This document shows, in pieces, positions 47,502-55,629 of a stretch of 64,000 nucleotides of DNA; within the stretch, counting starts at the first letter, position 1, and the number at the start of each line of letters is the position of its first letter. The translations under genes were made by a program, and so were the position numbers. Source of the stretch: Vulcanimicrobiota bacterium (GTDB lineage: Bacteria; Vulcanimicrobiota; JAJTBE01); the NCBI GenBank assembly GCA_021107945.1, contig JAIORV010000131.1, forward strand, positions 17,150 to 81,149. The letters are read 5' to 3'. Under the pieces are notes generated by a model. That model ran no database searches. It had not been told where the DNA came from and was given only the letters and a program-made list of their open reading frames with translations.

Positions 47502-47605
47502 TAATAAGCCCATTCTGTTCTCCTTATTAAGTAAAGTTCTTTCAATTCCAAAAGACTGTCTCAATGCAAATTGCCGGAGAAGTGGATAGTTGTAAAATAC
47601 TTTTC
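47502..47605 (+). pseudogene. Decayed copy of the acyl-CoA ligase 3' end, second
   Basis: About 95 bp from taataagcccattctgttct onward match 43463-43560 closely, including aaaagactgtctcaatgc and ccggagaagtggata. The ligase-derived part is shorter than in the first relic. The two relics are direct repeats that flank typA and the IS630 pseudogene. Confidence 0.75.
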
Positions 47606-48342
47606 AGACTGTAGGAGAGCCTTCAATGCTCGATTTTCGTGGCTCCATATTGAGAAGAACAATTGATACAAATTAGTCCGTTGGAGGTATTCAAACACAA
47701 GGAATTGATCGAGTTTGGGTGAAATAATAGTTGGACAATATCTTATCTTTATATAAATATTGGTGCTTCTCTGATAAATCGCAGAGAAGCAAAGGGCGCG
47801 AAGATTCCCGCAAAGAAATATTACAAACTATAATTAACTAAATTATTTACTGTCATCTGAAACTTCAAAACCGATGAGGGCGACAACTGACTACCCGGAT
47901 AATACTATTTTATTATGGGGAGCATAATAAACAAGAGGTGTAAACGATGTGCATTGTTTGCAATCGGAAATATGACCGTCGGTCCATCAATCCCTTGAAC
48001 TCTCTGTGGTTTTTGCTGTAAAAAAAATGTCATCAAAGATTTGGAATAATAGAGGTTGTAACTTAACGGTGAGGGGAGAACGGGCAGAGCATAGCTGGCG
48101 GGAGTTTTCCAATTTTTCTGAAAACCGGGAAGTCCTGGGTCGTTTCTTAATTCCCAAGATGAATAAGCTATTTTTAATCAGTTTTGTCCCTTTTTGATCT
48201 GCTTTGTACTTTTTGAACTGCGGCGAGACGCCGCAGCTACCAAAGTTGTAATGGTAGGGGTGGCGTCCCGCCGCCCGGATAACAATAAATTGGCATGGGG
48301 AATTGGATTATATGTATTATCAATTATTATAGGAGGAAGAAA
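47606..48342. other. Gap containing an inverted copy of the composite palindrome
   Basis: No gene is supported. At 48218-48241 ctgcggcgagacgccgcagc plus tacc, and at 48253-48276 ggtaggggtggcgtcccgcc plus gccc, repeat the two modules of 32088-32190 in reverse orientation. Confidence 0.6.
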
Positions 48343-49425
48343 ATGAAAAAGACTATCTTGCTTGTTCTGGTTGCGGTATTATTTGTTCAGGGTGCTTCTT
48401 TTGCCTGTAGCAGTTTCAGGCTCAGCGCAAAAGACGGAAGCGTGGTTTTTGGACGTTCCATGGAGTTTCCAATAGACATTGAATCAAGCATCTGGATTGT
48501 GCCCCGCGGCACCAAATATTCAATTACAAACAACGATGGAGTGGCCGGGCTTAGTTGGACGTCAAAATACGGAGTTCTTGGAATTGATGGATACAAGGTA
48601 AAAAATTCTTTTGTGGATGGGTTTAACGAAAAAGGACTTTCAGTTAGTGGTTTGATGTTCGACAGTTCGATATACCAGAAAGTTGTCCCGGGCAAATATA
48701 TTCCATTTGATATGCTCGGCACCTGGGCTCTGGGTAATTTTGCAACAGTCGATGAAGTGAAAAAAGCGCTTCCCAATATTATCGTTACAGATACCTCCGT
48801 CGAAAAATTAAAAGGGATGGGATTCCACTTTTTCATTGATGATCCCGGCGGCAAGGGTATTGTGGTCGAATATATAGATGGAAAATTGCGGGTCTTTGAC
48901 AACAAGGTAGGAGTTATGACAAATTGCCCCGATTATAATTGGCAGATGAATAACCTGCGAAATTATATTAATCTGAATGCCCATGATATAGAGCCCAAAA
49001 CGATCAACGGAGTTGAAATCATACCGACCGGTGTGGGCAGTGGTATGCTTGGACTGCCCGGCGATTGGTCTCCTCCGTCAAGGTTTATTCGACTGGCTAT
49101 TGCTTCCAGCAACGCTCTGCCGGCGAAGAACAGTATTGAAGCGATTAACCTGGCGAAACACCTCCTGAATATCGTTGACATTCCCAAGGGAGTAATTAAA
49201 GAAAATCCAAAGCCTTCTGTTGAAATCTATGGTTTCGCCCAATGGATAATCGTTAAGGACCTGACAAACAAAGTGTTATATTTCAAGACCTATACAAATC
49301 CCGTCTGGAGGTCTGTCGATCTGAAAAAGTTTTCTCTAAAACCCGGAACACATAGAAAGTCAATGTCCATAGATAATAGTATTTTATCGGTGCCAGACGT
49401 CAGCGATAAGTTTAAGTCTCAGTAA
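48343..49425 (+). CDS. Secreted linear-amide (choloylglycine-type) hydrolase
   Basis: The start is ATG 48343 behind AGGAGGA, giving ~360 residues. A signal peptide (KKTILLVLVAVLFVQGASFA) is followed by Cys in CSSFRLSAKDGSVVFGRSMEF, the N-terminal nucleophile of the Ntn-hydrolase C59 family (penicillin V acylase/bile salt hydrolase type). Other family marks are FNEKGLSVSGLMF, VMTNCPDYNWQ and LPGDWSPPSRFIR. The enzyme cleaves non-peptide C-N amide bonds; the substrate is unknown, and acyl-homoserine lactones or acylated amines are possible. It stands alone and ends with a strong terminator. Confidence 0.9.
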   Translation: MKKTILLVLVAVLFVQGASFACSSFRLSAKDGSVVFGRSMEFPIDIESSIWIVPRGTKYSITNNDGVAGLSWTSKYGVLGIDGYKVKNSFVDGFNEKGLSVSGLMFDSSIYQKVVPGKYIPFDMLGTWALGNFATVDEVKKALPNIIVTDTSVEKLKGMGFHFFIDDPGGKGIVVEYIDGKLRVFDNKVGVMTNCPDYNWQMNNLRNYINLNAHDIEPKTINGVEIIPTGVGSGMLGLPGDWSPPSRFIRLAIASSNALPAKNSIEAINLAKHLLNIVDIPKGVIKENPKPSVEIYGFAQWIIVKDLTNKVLYFKTYTNPVWRSVDLKKFSLKPGTHRKSMSIDNSILSVPDVSDKFKSQ

Positions 49426-49460
49426 TAAGATTTCATCTGATATTCTGGAAAAGATGTAAG

Positions 49461-49490
49461 AAAATCCCGCAACACTGCGGGATTTTTTTA
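49461..49490 (+). terminator. Rho-independent terminator
   Basis: The hairpin aatcccgca/tgcgggatt with a four-base loop is followed by seven T. It lies 36 bp after the linear-amide hydrolase stop. Confidence 0.9.
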
Positions 49491-49560
49491 TACTCACATC
49501 CAGAAAACCCCAGAAAAGATTCGGAAACTCCGGAGGAAGCTATGCCAGAAGGTTAAGCAA

Positions 49561-49686
49561 GAACTGCGAAAGCAGCCGGATGAAGATAATTGGAAAGCTT
49601 TATTCGGGAAAACCGAACGTATGGTTTGACGAGGGGGAGCTGGAGATAGAGCAATGCCACTACGCCGGCTCTCTACTCAACCTAGT
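49561..49686 (+). repeat. Group II intron 3'-end relic, best preserved (domains V and VI)
   Basis: Domain V at 49595-49627 reads aagctttattcgg, gaaa, accgaacgtatggttt: AGC triad, TTCGG/CCGAA stem with GAAA loop, CG bulge and a lower stem. The linker gacgaggggg and a domain VI-like arm (gagatagagcaatgccacta, then cgccggctctctactc) follow. There is no intron-encoded protein nearby. Confidence 0.7.
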
Positions 49687-49785
49687 TCCCGAGATTTCGA
49701 CCTCTTTTTTTTGTATTTGGGGTATCCGCAATCTTATCTTAACAAAAAAGGGGGCGTTCTACAAAGTGCCTATTTTTATTGGACA

Positions 49786-52700
49786 CTATTCATCATTGAT
49801 ACTGAACCAGTGGGGTATTTTGCCTTCTTTCACAATATCTTGAACGGTTTTCCAAAGGTGTTTTCCCAAAAGTCCCTTTTCTTCCTGTTCTTTTTTATAC
49901 ATGTCACGGGCTGTTTCTATGGCGATTTCTTTCAAAGCGGGATGAGCAAGGGAAAGTCGAATATACAATGTATGAACTCTCTCTTTACGCTTCAACTCTA
50001 CTTCCCAATTTTCCATTATCTCCCGGCAGCAGTCAGTTAATTCATCGGGACTTTCTCGGTATGCAATAAAGGCGCTATCTACAAAACGCCTGTTATAATG
50101 TTTCCAGTCTCTTAATATTCTTTTTGTAAATTCTCCCCAGAATTTGGTGTGGGGAAATTGTATCTTGATTACTTCTCTTAATATATAGTAATTTTGAGTG
50201 CATTTATCCGCCAAATAGTTATGCCAAATAGAAATTAAAACATTGTCAACTAACTTTTTGTGTTTAGGTAGTTTTCCTAATATACGTAGACTATGGAATA
50301 ACAAATTAGAATCAACGATTTTCCTTCGTTTTAAAACATCCAAAGCTATTGGTTCTCCTTCGGGTTCATTTTCTAATAAATCGAGGCAGCGGCATAGAAC
50401 TTGTTTATCAATATTATCTATTTTATCCTGCTTTGTAAGTTCTCTGGCCAAATCTTTTCCTTCGGGTTCATTTCTTAATATATCGAGGCAGCGGCATAGA
50501 ACTTGTTTATCAATATTATCTATTTTATCCTGCTTTGTAAGTTCTCTGGCCAAATCTTTTCCTTCGGGTTCATTTCTTAATATATCGAGGCAGCGGCATA
50601 GAACTTGTTTATCAATATTATCTATTTTATCCTGCTTTGTAAGTTCTCTGGCCAAATCTTTTCCTTCGGGTTCATTTCTTAATATATCGAGGCAGCGGCA
50701 TAGAACTTGTTTATCAATATTATCTATTTTATCCTGCTTTGTAAGTTCTCTGGCCAAATCTTTTCCTTCGGGTTCATTTCTTAATATATCGAGGCAGCGG
50801 CATAGAACTTGTTTATCAATATTATCTATTTTATCCTGCTTTGTAAGTTCTCTGGCGATCACTATCTTATCTTCCTGGGATGAGTTATTTATATGTGCAA
50901 TCATAACAATGGACGCCTGAACATGTTTTTCTAATAAATCTTTGATAATTTCTAATTTGATTTTTCTGTTTTTAATGTTCTTATTTAGCCATGAGATGAT
51001 CAAGGTCCAAAGCCTATAATTGGCCGGCGCTATTACAGCTATTCTTTTTATATATTCCAGTCGCTCCTCATTACTAAGCAAATCATCATCATTAAAAAGA
51101 GATCTTAAATATGCATGATGGGCGTTCTTCTTTGAAAGAAGCCGATTAATAAAGTTCAATTTATTCCTGTTTGCCAAGGGCAGAGAATGAAAATAGATTA
51201 TTCCATCTAACAGGGAAGATGAAGAAATGTTGCTTCCTTTATCAATAACTTTATTGAGAACTTCTCTTTTTATCGGATTATCAAACCTTCCCAAAGAATC
51301 CAAATCCAGTTTTGAGATTCCGTCTTCGGCCAAAGTGTCATGATTAAAGGTAATCAATTCTTCGAAGTATGCTTTCTTCTTTTTTCCGGAAAATCGCTTT
51401 AATGATATATAAGGGCTTATGAGTTTCCAGCCCTCCGAATTTTGATCGCATCCCACCATTCTTCTACTGATGAGTTTATTGCCGTTATAATCATCGGCGA
51501 GGGTCAGAAAAGAAGTCAAAGAAAGATTAATATGGAATTCCGAATAAAAATGTGCAAAATGAAACAGGGCCTTTGCAAGTCCTTTGTAGTTGGGATGTTT
51601 ATTTATCTTTTCAATATCTTTTCTAACGTAATAAACAAAAAGGTTCTTAATGTCATTAATGTCCGGGTCGGCTTTCTCTTTTAACGAATGATGACGGGCG
51701 ATTATAAAAAGAATCAGATACAGGCTTGGCTTAAGTGCATCGGGATTTTTTAGAATCTTGTTAATAATGTCGTTCCATTCCGAATTCTTTTTTCCGATTT
51801 CACGAATAATATACTCGTTGTCTTTATTATCAAGCAGAAATTTATTGTCTCCATACAGATATTTTAGATAGGGTTTGTTTTGAATATTTCTGTCTCCGAT
51901 TACCACCCGGACGTTCTTCATTTTCATTGTTTTTCTCAGAAATTTATTTGCAGTTTGGACGTTATTGAAGTTATTGTACCAGTCTTCGACGAAAATTAAA
52001 TATTTAATATGACTGTCGGTATCTATCATTTTAATATCAAGTTTTAAAAAATCATCAGGATCATTAACCCACAATATTCGATAGGGTCTACCGACACATT
52101 CGACGGCAAGCCTTCTCATCAGGGTTGATTTACCACAGCCGCCGACACCGTGAATTATGGCGGTTATTTTTTTATCTCTTCTTTCATTCTCAAAAGATTT
52201 GTCGATGCATTCGAGAATGTCATCATGCTCTATTCTTTTGATGTCCCAATTCTTTTCTATTATGCCGGGCCATTGAGCGTAGCTTTTTGCTCCATAAAAG
52301 TCATAAAGGGAATAATTTGTTTCGTCGTATTTAATGTCGTCAATAAAGTCTTTGTCAATAATGTCGGCTCCCGATGAAAAATTGTAGTAAATATATTCGA
52401 GCCTTGGGAATTTTTTTATATAACCTTCGATGTCATCCCAAAACCAGACCGACACTCGCAGGTTCTCCGTTGACAATTCTTTGGCCCTGTTCTGTATATT
52501 GACGTCGGTCCTGATTGTCGTAGCAAAAATAAAGTGCTTAATTTCAAAGGATGGATTGTTTTTTACGTCCTCCCATTCTTTTTTGAGTTCTCTTAATACT
52601 GTCGCCTGCATATTCCTGTCATTAGGGTTCTCTTTATGTTTGCACTGTATGCCCGTAACTGCTCTGTTATTATTCATGTCATAACCTATTATGTCAATGC

Positions 52701-52830
52701 CCCATTGCTTCTGCCCATGTCTTCCGTATTTTTGGGCTGAAATGTCCCTGAATTCTTCTTTTGCAATGTTACAGCAAAGAGACTCAAGATCTTTTTGATT
52801 TTTCGGTATTTGCAGTTCTTTTTCATACAT
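49786..52830 (-). CDS. Mrr-like nuclease / P-loop NTPase / helical-repeat protein (Avs- or STAND-like)
   Basis: The ~1014-residue protein has three parts. Residues ~1-140 carry an Mrr-type PD-(D/E)XK pattern: Asp in QWGIDIIGYD and the QxK in TGIQCKHKE. A P-loop NTPase follows, with Walker A IHGVGGCGKSTLMRR near residue 230 and an acidic hhhh-E/D strand in KYLIFVEDWYNN. The C-terminal half is helical and contains five 34-residue repeats (near-perfect ARELTKQDKIDNIDKQVLCR units). This nuclease-switch-sensor layout is that of Avs-type and other STAND defence proteins, where the repeats sense a viral protein and activate the nuclease; assignment is by architecture only. ATG 52830 is chosen over an upstream GTG. 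It is shorter than typical Avs proteins. Confidence 0.8.
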   Translation of the reverse strand: MYEKELQIPKNQKDLESLCCNIAKEEFRDISAQKYGRHGQKQWGIDIIGYDMNNNRAVTGIQCKHKENPNDRNMQATVLRELKKEWEDVKNNPSFEIKHFIFATTIRTDVNIQNRAKELSTENLRVSVWFWDDIEGYIKKFPRLEYIYYNFSSGADIIDKDFIDDIKYDETNYSLYDFYGAKSYAQWPGIIEKNWDIKRIEHDDILECIDKSFENERRDKKITAIIHGVGGCGKSTLMRRLAVECVGRPYRILWVNDPDDFLKLDIKMIDTDSHIKYLIFVEDWYNNFNNVQTANKFLRKTMKMKNVRVVIGDRNIQNKPYLKYLYGDNKFLLDNKDNEYIIREIGKKNSEWNDIINKILKNPDALKPSLYLILFIIARHHSLKEKADPDINDIKNLFVYYVRKDIEKINKHPNYKGLAKALFHFAHFYSEFHINLSLTSFLTLADDYNGNKLISRRMVGCDQNSEGWKLISPYISLKRFSGKKKKAYFEELITFNHDTLAEDGISKLDLDSLGRFDNPIKREVLNKVIDKGSNISSSSLLDGIIYFHSLPLANRNKLNFINRLLSKKNAHHAYLRSLFNDDDLLSNEERLEYIKRIAVIAPANYRLWTLIISWLNKNIKNRKIKLEIIKDLLEKHVQASIVMIAHINNSSQEDKIVIARELTKQDKIDNIDKQVLCRCLDILRNEPEGKDLARELTKQDKIDNIDKQVLCRCLDILRNEPEGKDLARELTKQDKIDNIDKQVLCRCLDILRNEPEGKDLARELTKQDKIDNIDKQVLCRCLDILRNEPEGKDLARELTKQDKIDNIDKQVLCRCLDLLENEPEGEPIALDVLKRRKIVDSNLLFHSLRILGKLPKHKKLVDNVLISIWHNYLADKCTQNYYILREVIKIQFPHTKFWGEFTKRILRDWKHYNRRFVDSAFIAYRESPDELTDCCREIMENWEVELKRKERVHTLYIRLSLAHPALKEIAIETARDMYKKEQEEKGLLGKHLWKTVQDIVKEGKIPHWFSINDE
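50356..50857 (-). repeat. 102-bp tandem coding repeats in the STAND-like gene
   Basis: On the plus strand the start ctctggccaaatc recurs at 50442, 50544, 50646 and 50748, each exactly 102 bp apart, with no base difference seen among these units. A fifth, slightly diverged unit precedes 50442. Each encodes 34 residues, the length of a TPR-type helical hairpin. The identity suggests very recent amplification or gene conversion. Confidence 0.95.
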
Positions 52831-53012
52831 AATAATCACATTTTTGTAAAATAGGAACAGTGCCCTATTTTACGGTTATTTTCATTCCATTTGTTGCTCA
52901 TTCATCCGATTAGATGTTTAAATTGTTTTTCCTCTTTTAACCTCAAATCGCCAATAAAACCATCACCCCCCGAAAGTGAAAAAGCCCAGATATTATCTAT
53001 GCTTCCGCTATC

Positions 53013-53140
53013 ATAGCCCGTACGCAACCTTAACCCGAAACATGAGGGTTGTTGATTTTGTGGTAAGGATTGAGATTGTCAGGGATAATACAGGAAAACA
53101 GATTCTGGTTTCACCGCATAAAAAATCTGTTCATTCATAA
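53013..53140 (+). repeat. Dispersed atagcccgta element with a 32-codon frame
   Basis: The copy starts atagcccgtacgcaacctta. An ATG at 53042 opens a short frame, MRVVDFVVRIEIVRDNTGKQ, then ILVSP and a TAA at 53138-53140. The coding echo is shared with 43805-43947 and its tail with about 33748-33795. There is no clear ribosome site, so expression is doubtful. Confidence 0.55.
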
Positions 53141-53163
53141 TAAATTATGCGCTGTCTCCAATT

Positions 53164-53769
53164 TTAAACTAAATTTACTTCAACAAAATTTATTGCTTCT
53201 TTAAATAAATCAACAAATACATTATAGCTAAAAGTAACATCGGAATTATTCATATTCGAAGTAATTCTGTGATCCTTAAATTCTGCAGGTAAATAATCAC
53301 TATTAGGTTTAAAAGAAAATTTAAAATCATGACTAACAGCATTCCGAAGCAATCTATAGAAATGATACCAAGTTTGATTTGTAAAACTATTTTTTTGTCC
53401 AGTTTGTTCACAATAGGTTAATATTACTTCAAATGATTCCTTGATAAGCGCTCTTACCCCCATTTTTGCAAATTCTAATAATTGTAATTTCCTATCATTG
53501 TCATTACGTAACAAAGTAGATACTTCATGAAATCTAATAAGACATTCAATATTCGATTTTTTTAAATTATCCAACCAATTTTCATGTTCTTTCAAGTCCG
53601 GAGATAAATTTCTTATGTGAAAACATGGTCTCCCACTTTCACTTTCAAGCCAAGAATCATCTAAAAATTCATAACAAGTATCTACTGAAAAAAGTCTACA
53701 TGCTGCCATTATTAGGGCGAAGTTATGCCGAATATTCGTTAGTTGGATAAGTAAATTTTTCTTATTCAT
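53164..53769 (-). CDS. HEPN-like putative ribonuclease
   Basis: This 201-residue, largely helical protein carries RNAVSH at residues 142-147, which fits the HEPN ribonuclease motif R-x4-6-H with the common Asn after Arg. The preceding helix (FYRLLRN) and the all-alpha composition support the call. HEPN proteins act as toxins or effector RNases in toxin-antitoxin and abortive infection systems. It lies upstream of the Mrr-STAND-like gene on the same strand, 325 bp away, with a repeat element between, so co-function is only suggested. No MNT-type antitoxin is visible. Confidence 0.5.
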   Translation of the reverse strand: MNKKNLLIQLTNIRHNFALIMAACRLFSVDTCYEFLDDSWLESESGRPCFHIRNLSPDLKEHENWLDNLKKSNIECLIRFHEVSTLLRNDNDRKLQLLEFAKMGVRALIKESFEVILTYCEQTGQKNSFTNQTWYHFYRLLRNAVSHDFKFSFKPNSDYLPAEFKDHRITSNMNNSDVTFSYNVFVDLFKEAINFVEVNLV

Positions 53770-53912
53770 AAATAGTCATCATCCTGAATTGTTTTTGAAA
53801 AATGGGGGCAGGTCAGTTCGTTAGGAAAAACTTTTGAATTCAATAGATTCATGGTTCCGGTCTTCTCCAATCTTGATTTTATCAGCAATACTTCATAAAC
53901 AGACTCCAGGAA

Positions 53913-55406
53913 TCATTTGCCATATTTCCCATATTCCCCTAGAACATATTCGGACAGTTCTTTTCCAAATTCAGAATATATCTTGAGATCCAGGTTGACA
54001 TTATCGAAATTCAGATATTGAAATCTCAGGATGTCACCATCTGGCGAACCTCCATGAGGCAATACTCCTGCAAAGAAAAATCCTATTTTTTCAAACTTAT
54101 GTGTTAGTGTAGATGTTCCCGGCAAGTTGAGGGGGAGATCAAGCCATATAACCTCGAAACCTTCCGCCTGTAATTGTTTCAGGTCAGCAAATATCTGTTC
54201 ATCTATTCTTTTACTATAATTACGAATAAGGATCCTTGCAAGTTTAATCTCGCTTTTATCAGTATGCAATTCCAGGGAGGCTACTTCTTCTTCCCCAAAA
54301 TCACAAGATTCAGTAGAGATGTTGGGAGCTAATCCAAATTGGCTGTAGATCTTTTTCACCATCTGCACGTGCTCCCCGGGAACATAAATAGTTTCGCTTA
54401 CAGGAGGCTTTATCATGTAGAAACATGCCAGAACTGCGTTTCTTTTTCCTCTTGCATCTTCATCCTCCAGCTTGCCAAAATCCACCTCCGCAGAGAGGTA
54501 ACCCAAAAGGAGGGAAGTCTCATGAAGGCCTTCTCTCATGCAAGATTCCTGGGAGTGTGGGTGCACAGCGACAGCCTCGGCATAAACAGCACTTAATCCC
54601 TCTTTCCCGGCCTGATTTGTTGTCATCTTTACCAGTTTCGAGAATATTCCCCGTTGTCTGATTGACGGTGCCAGCATTCCCTGACCAATTTCACAGATCG
54701 CCGGTGTACTGGAATCTCTTGTCAGGGAAAGCACACCCAGGATTTCGCCCTTATCTGTTACAGCTACGAGAGGAGTCAACAGCTTATGTTTCATCAGATC
54801 CACAACCTTCTCCGGATAGTAGATCATCTCATAAAGATAGCTTCTGCCATAGACTTCCCAGACAAGTCTTGATAAGTCCCCTGCTTCTTCTGTTTTCATC
54901 TCCCTTATTTCAATAGGCCCTTTATATTTATGTATGATTTCTTTTTGGTCATTTTTTTCAAAAGAATTGCATGTTTTGTCCTTGTAAGTTACAAATTTCA
55001 AAAGTATAAGCTCTCTTCCCTTCCTCCCCAGATTTTTCATCACCACTTTATTCAGGTGGCTACGCGCGTGGGACATTGCTTTTCTGCAGTTATCCAGATA
55101 ATTCTTATAGTGGCCTTCGTGCTTTCCTAAATCTAATTCATTGACAGGTGGTCCCTGGTCAATTATTTTTACTGTCAGGGCATGCTCCTGAATTGAAATG
55201 ATGAAAGTGATTTCGCCAAAATCGATGCCAGCCTCATCTTTTGCCAGCCAATGTTCCAGTACAAAGTGAAAAGTATTAATGAACTCATCTCTTTCATCAT
55301 CATCAAACTTGATAAAGCTGCTAACTCTATATATGCAGTCCCCGATGATCTTGCCAAAAGTTTCAGGATCATCAATTGTTATCCTCATGTTTTTTCTTTT
55401 TATCAT
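53913..55406 (-). CDS. Anti-sigma-type ATPase fused to a GNAT acetyltransferase
   Basis: This 497-residue protein has an N-terminal GHKL domain of the RsbW/RsbT type (residues ~8-140: EFINTFHFVLEHWL, VKIIDQGPPVNELD, HLNKVVMKNLGRKGREL). A GNAT region (~165-320) follows, with IEIREMKTEEAGDLSRLVW, LGVLSLTRD and APSIRQRGIFSKLVKMTTNQA as the acetyl-CoA loop. A C-terminal ~170-residue extension resembles a second, degenerate GNAT half. No glycine-rich lid of an active ATPase is obvious. It could couple a partner-switch signal to acylation of a target. It is monocistronic, with GGGAG before the ATG. Confidence 0.75.
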   Translation of the reverse strand: MIKRKNMRITIDDPETFGKIIGDCIYRVSSFIKFDDDERDEFINTFHFVLEHWLAKDEAGIDFGEITFIISIQEHALTVKIIDQGPPVNELDLGKHEGHYKNYLDNCRKAMSHARSHLNKVVMKNLGRKGRELILLKFVTYKDKTCNSFEKNDQKEIIHKYKGPIEIREMKTEEAGDLSRLVWEVYGRSYLYEMIYYPEKVVDLMKHKLLTPLVAVTDKGEILGVLSLTRDSSTPAICEIGQGMLAPSIRQRGIFSKLVKMTTNQAGKEGLSAVYAEAVAVHPHSQESCMREGLHETSLLLGYLSAEVDFGKLEDEDARGKRNAVLACFYMIKPPVSETIYVPGEHVQMVKKIYSQFGLAPNISTESCDFGEEEVASLELHTDKSEIKLARILIRNYSKRIDEQIFADLKQLQAEGFEVIWLDLPLNLPGTSTLTHKFEKIGFFFAGVLPHGGSPDGDILRFQYLNFDNVNLDLKIYSEFGKELSEYVLGEYGKYGK

Positions 55407-55571
55407 CTCACATCGCTCCCTTATAGAAAATTATAGTAAAAATGTTCATTTCTCCTCCTGGATTTTCCTTCCCCTGAAATATTGTTTTGGAAATTCTGTC
55501 CCATAAGAAAGAAAAGCCGATTAACTCAGGACAAGTAATTTTTTCACACAACCAACATCTTCCTGATTGTT

Positions 55572-55600
55572 TTGTGGCTCTATTTATTGTATGCTATAAT
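55572..55600 (+). promoter_or_regulatory. Sigma-70-type promoter of the first lipoprotein gene
   Basis: TTGTGG at 55572-55577 and TATAAT at 55595-55600 are separated by 17 bp and lie about 30 bp before the start codon. The same arrangement precedes the paralogue. Confidence 0.65.
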
Positions 55601-55629
55601 GGTTATCATAGTTAATGGAGGTCAGCTTT

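Noticed and set aside
50356..50857. CRISPR array
   Set aside because: The units are contiguous 102-bp coding repeats with no spacers and keep the frame of a large protein.
50243..50920. 225-codon plus-strand ORF across the 102-bp repeats
   Set aside because: It is antisense to the STAND-like gene. It is open only because the repeat length is a multiple of three and the coding strand repeats have no reverse stops.
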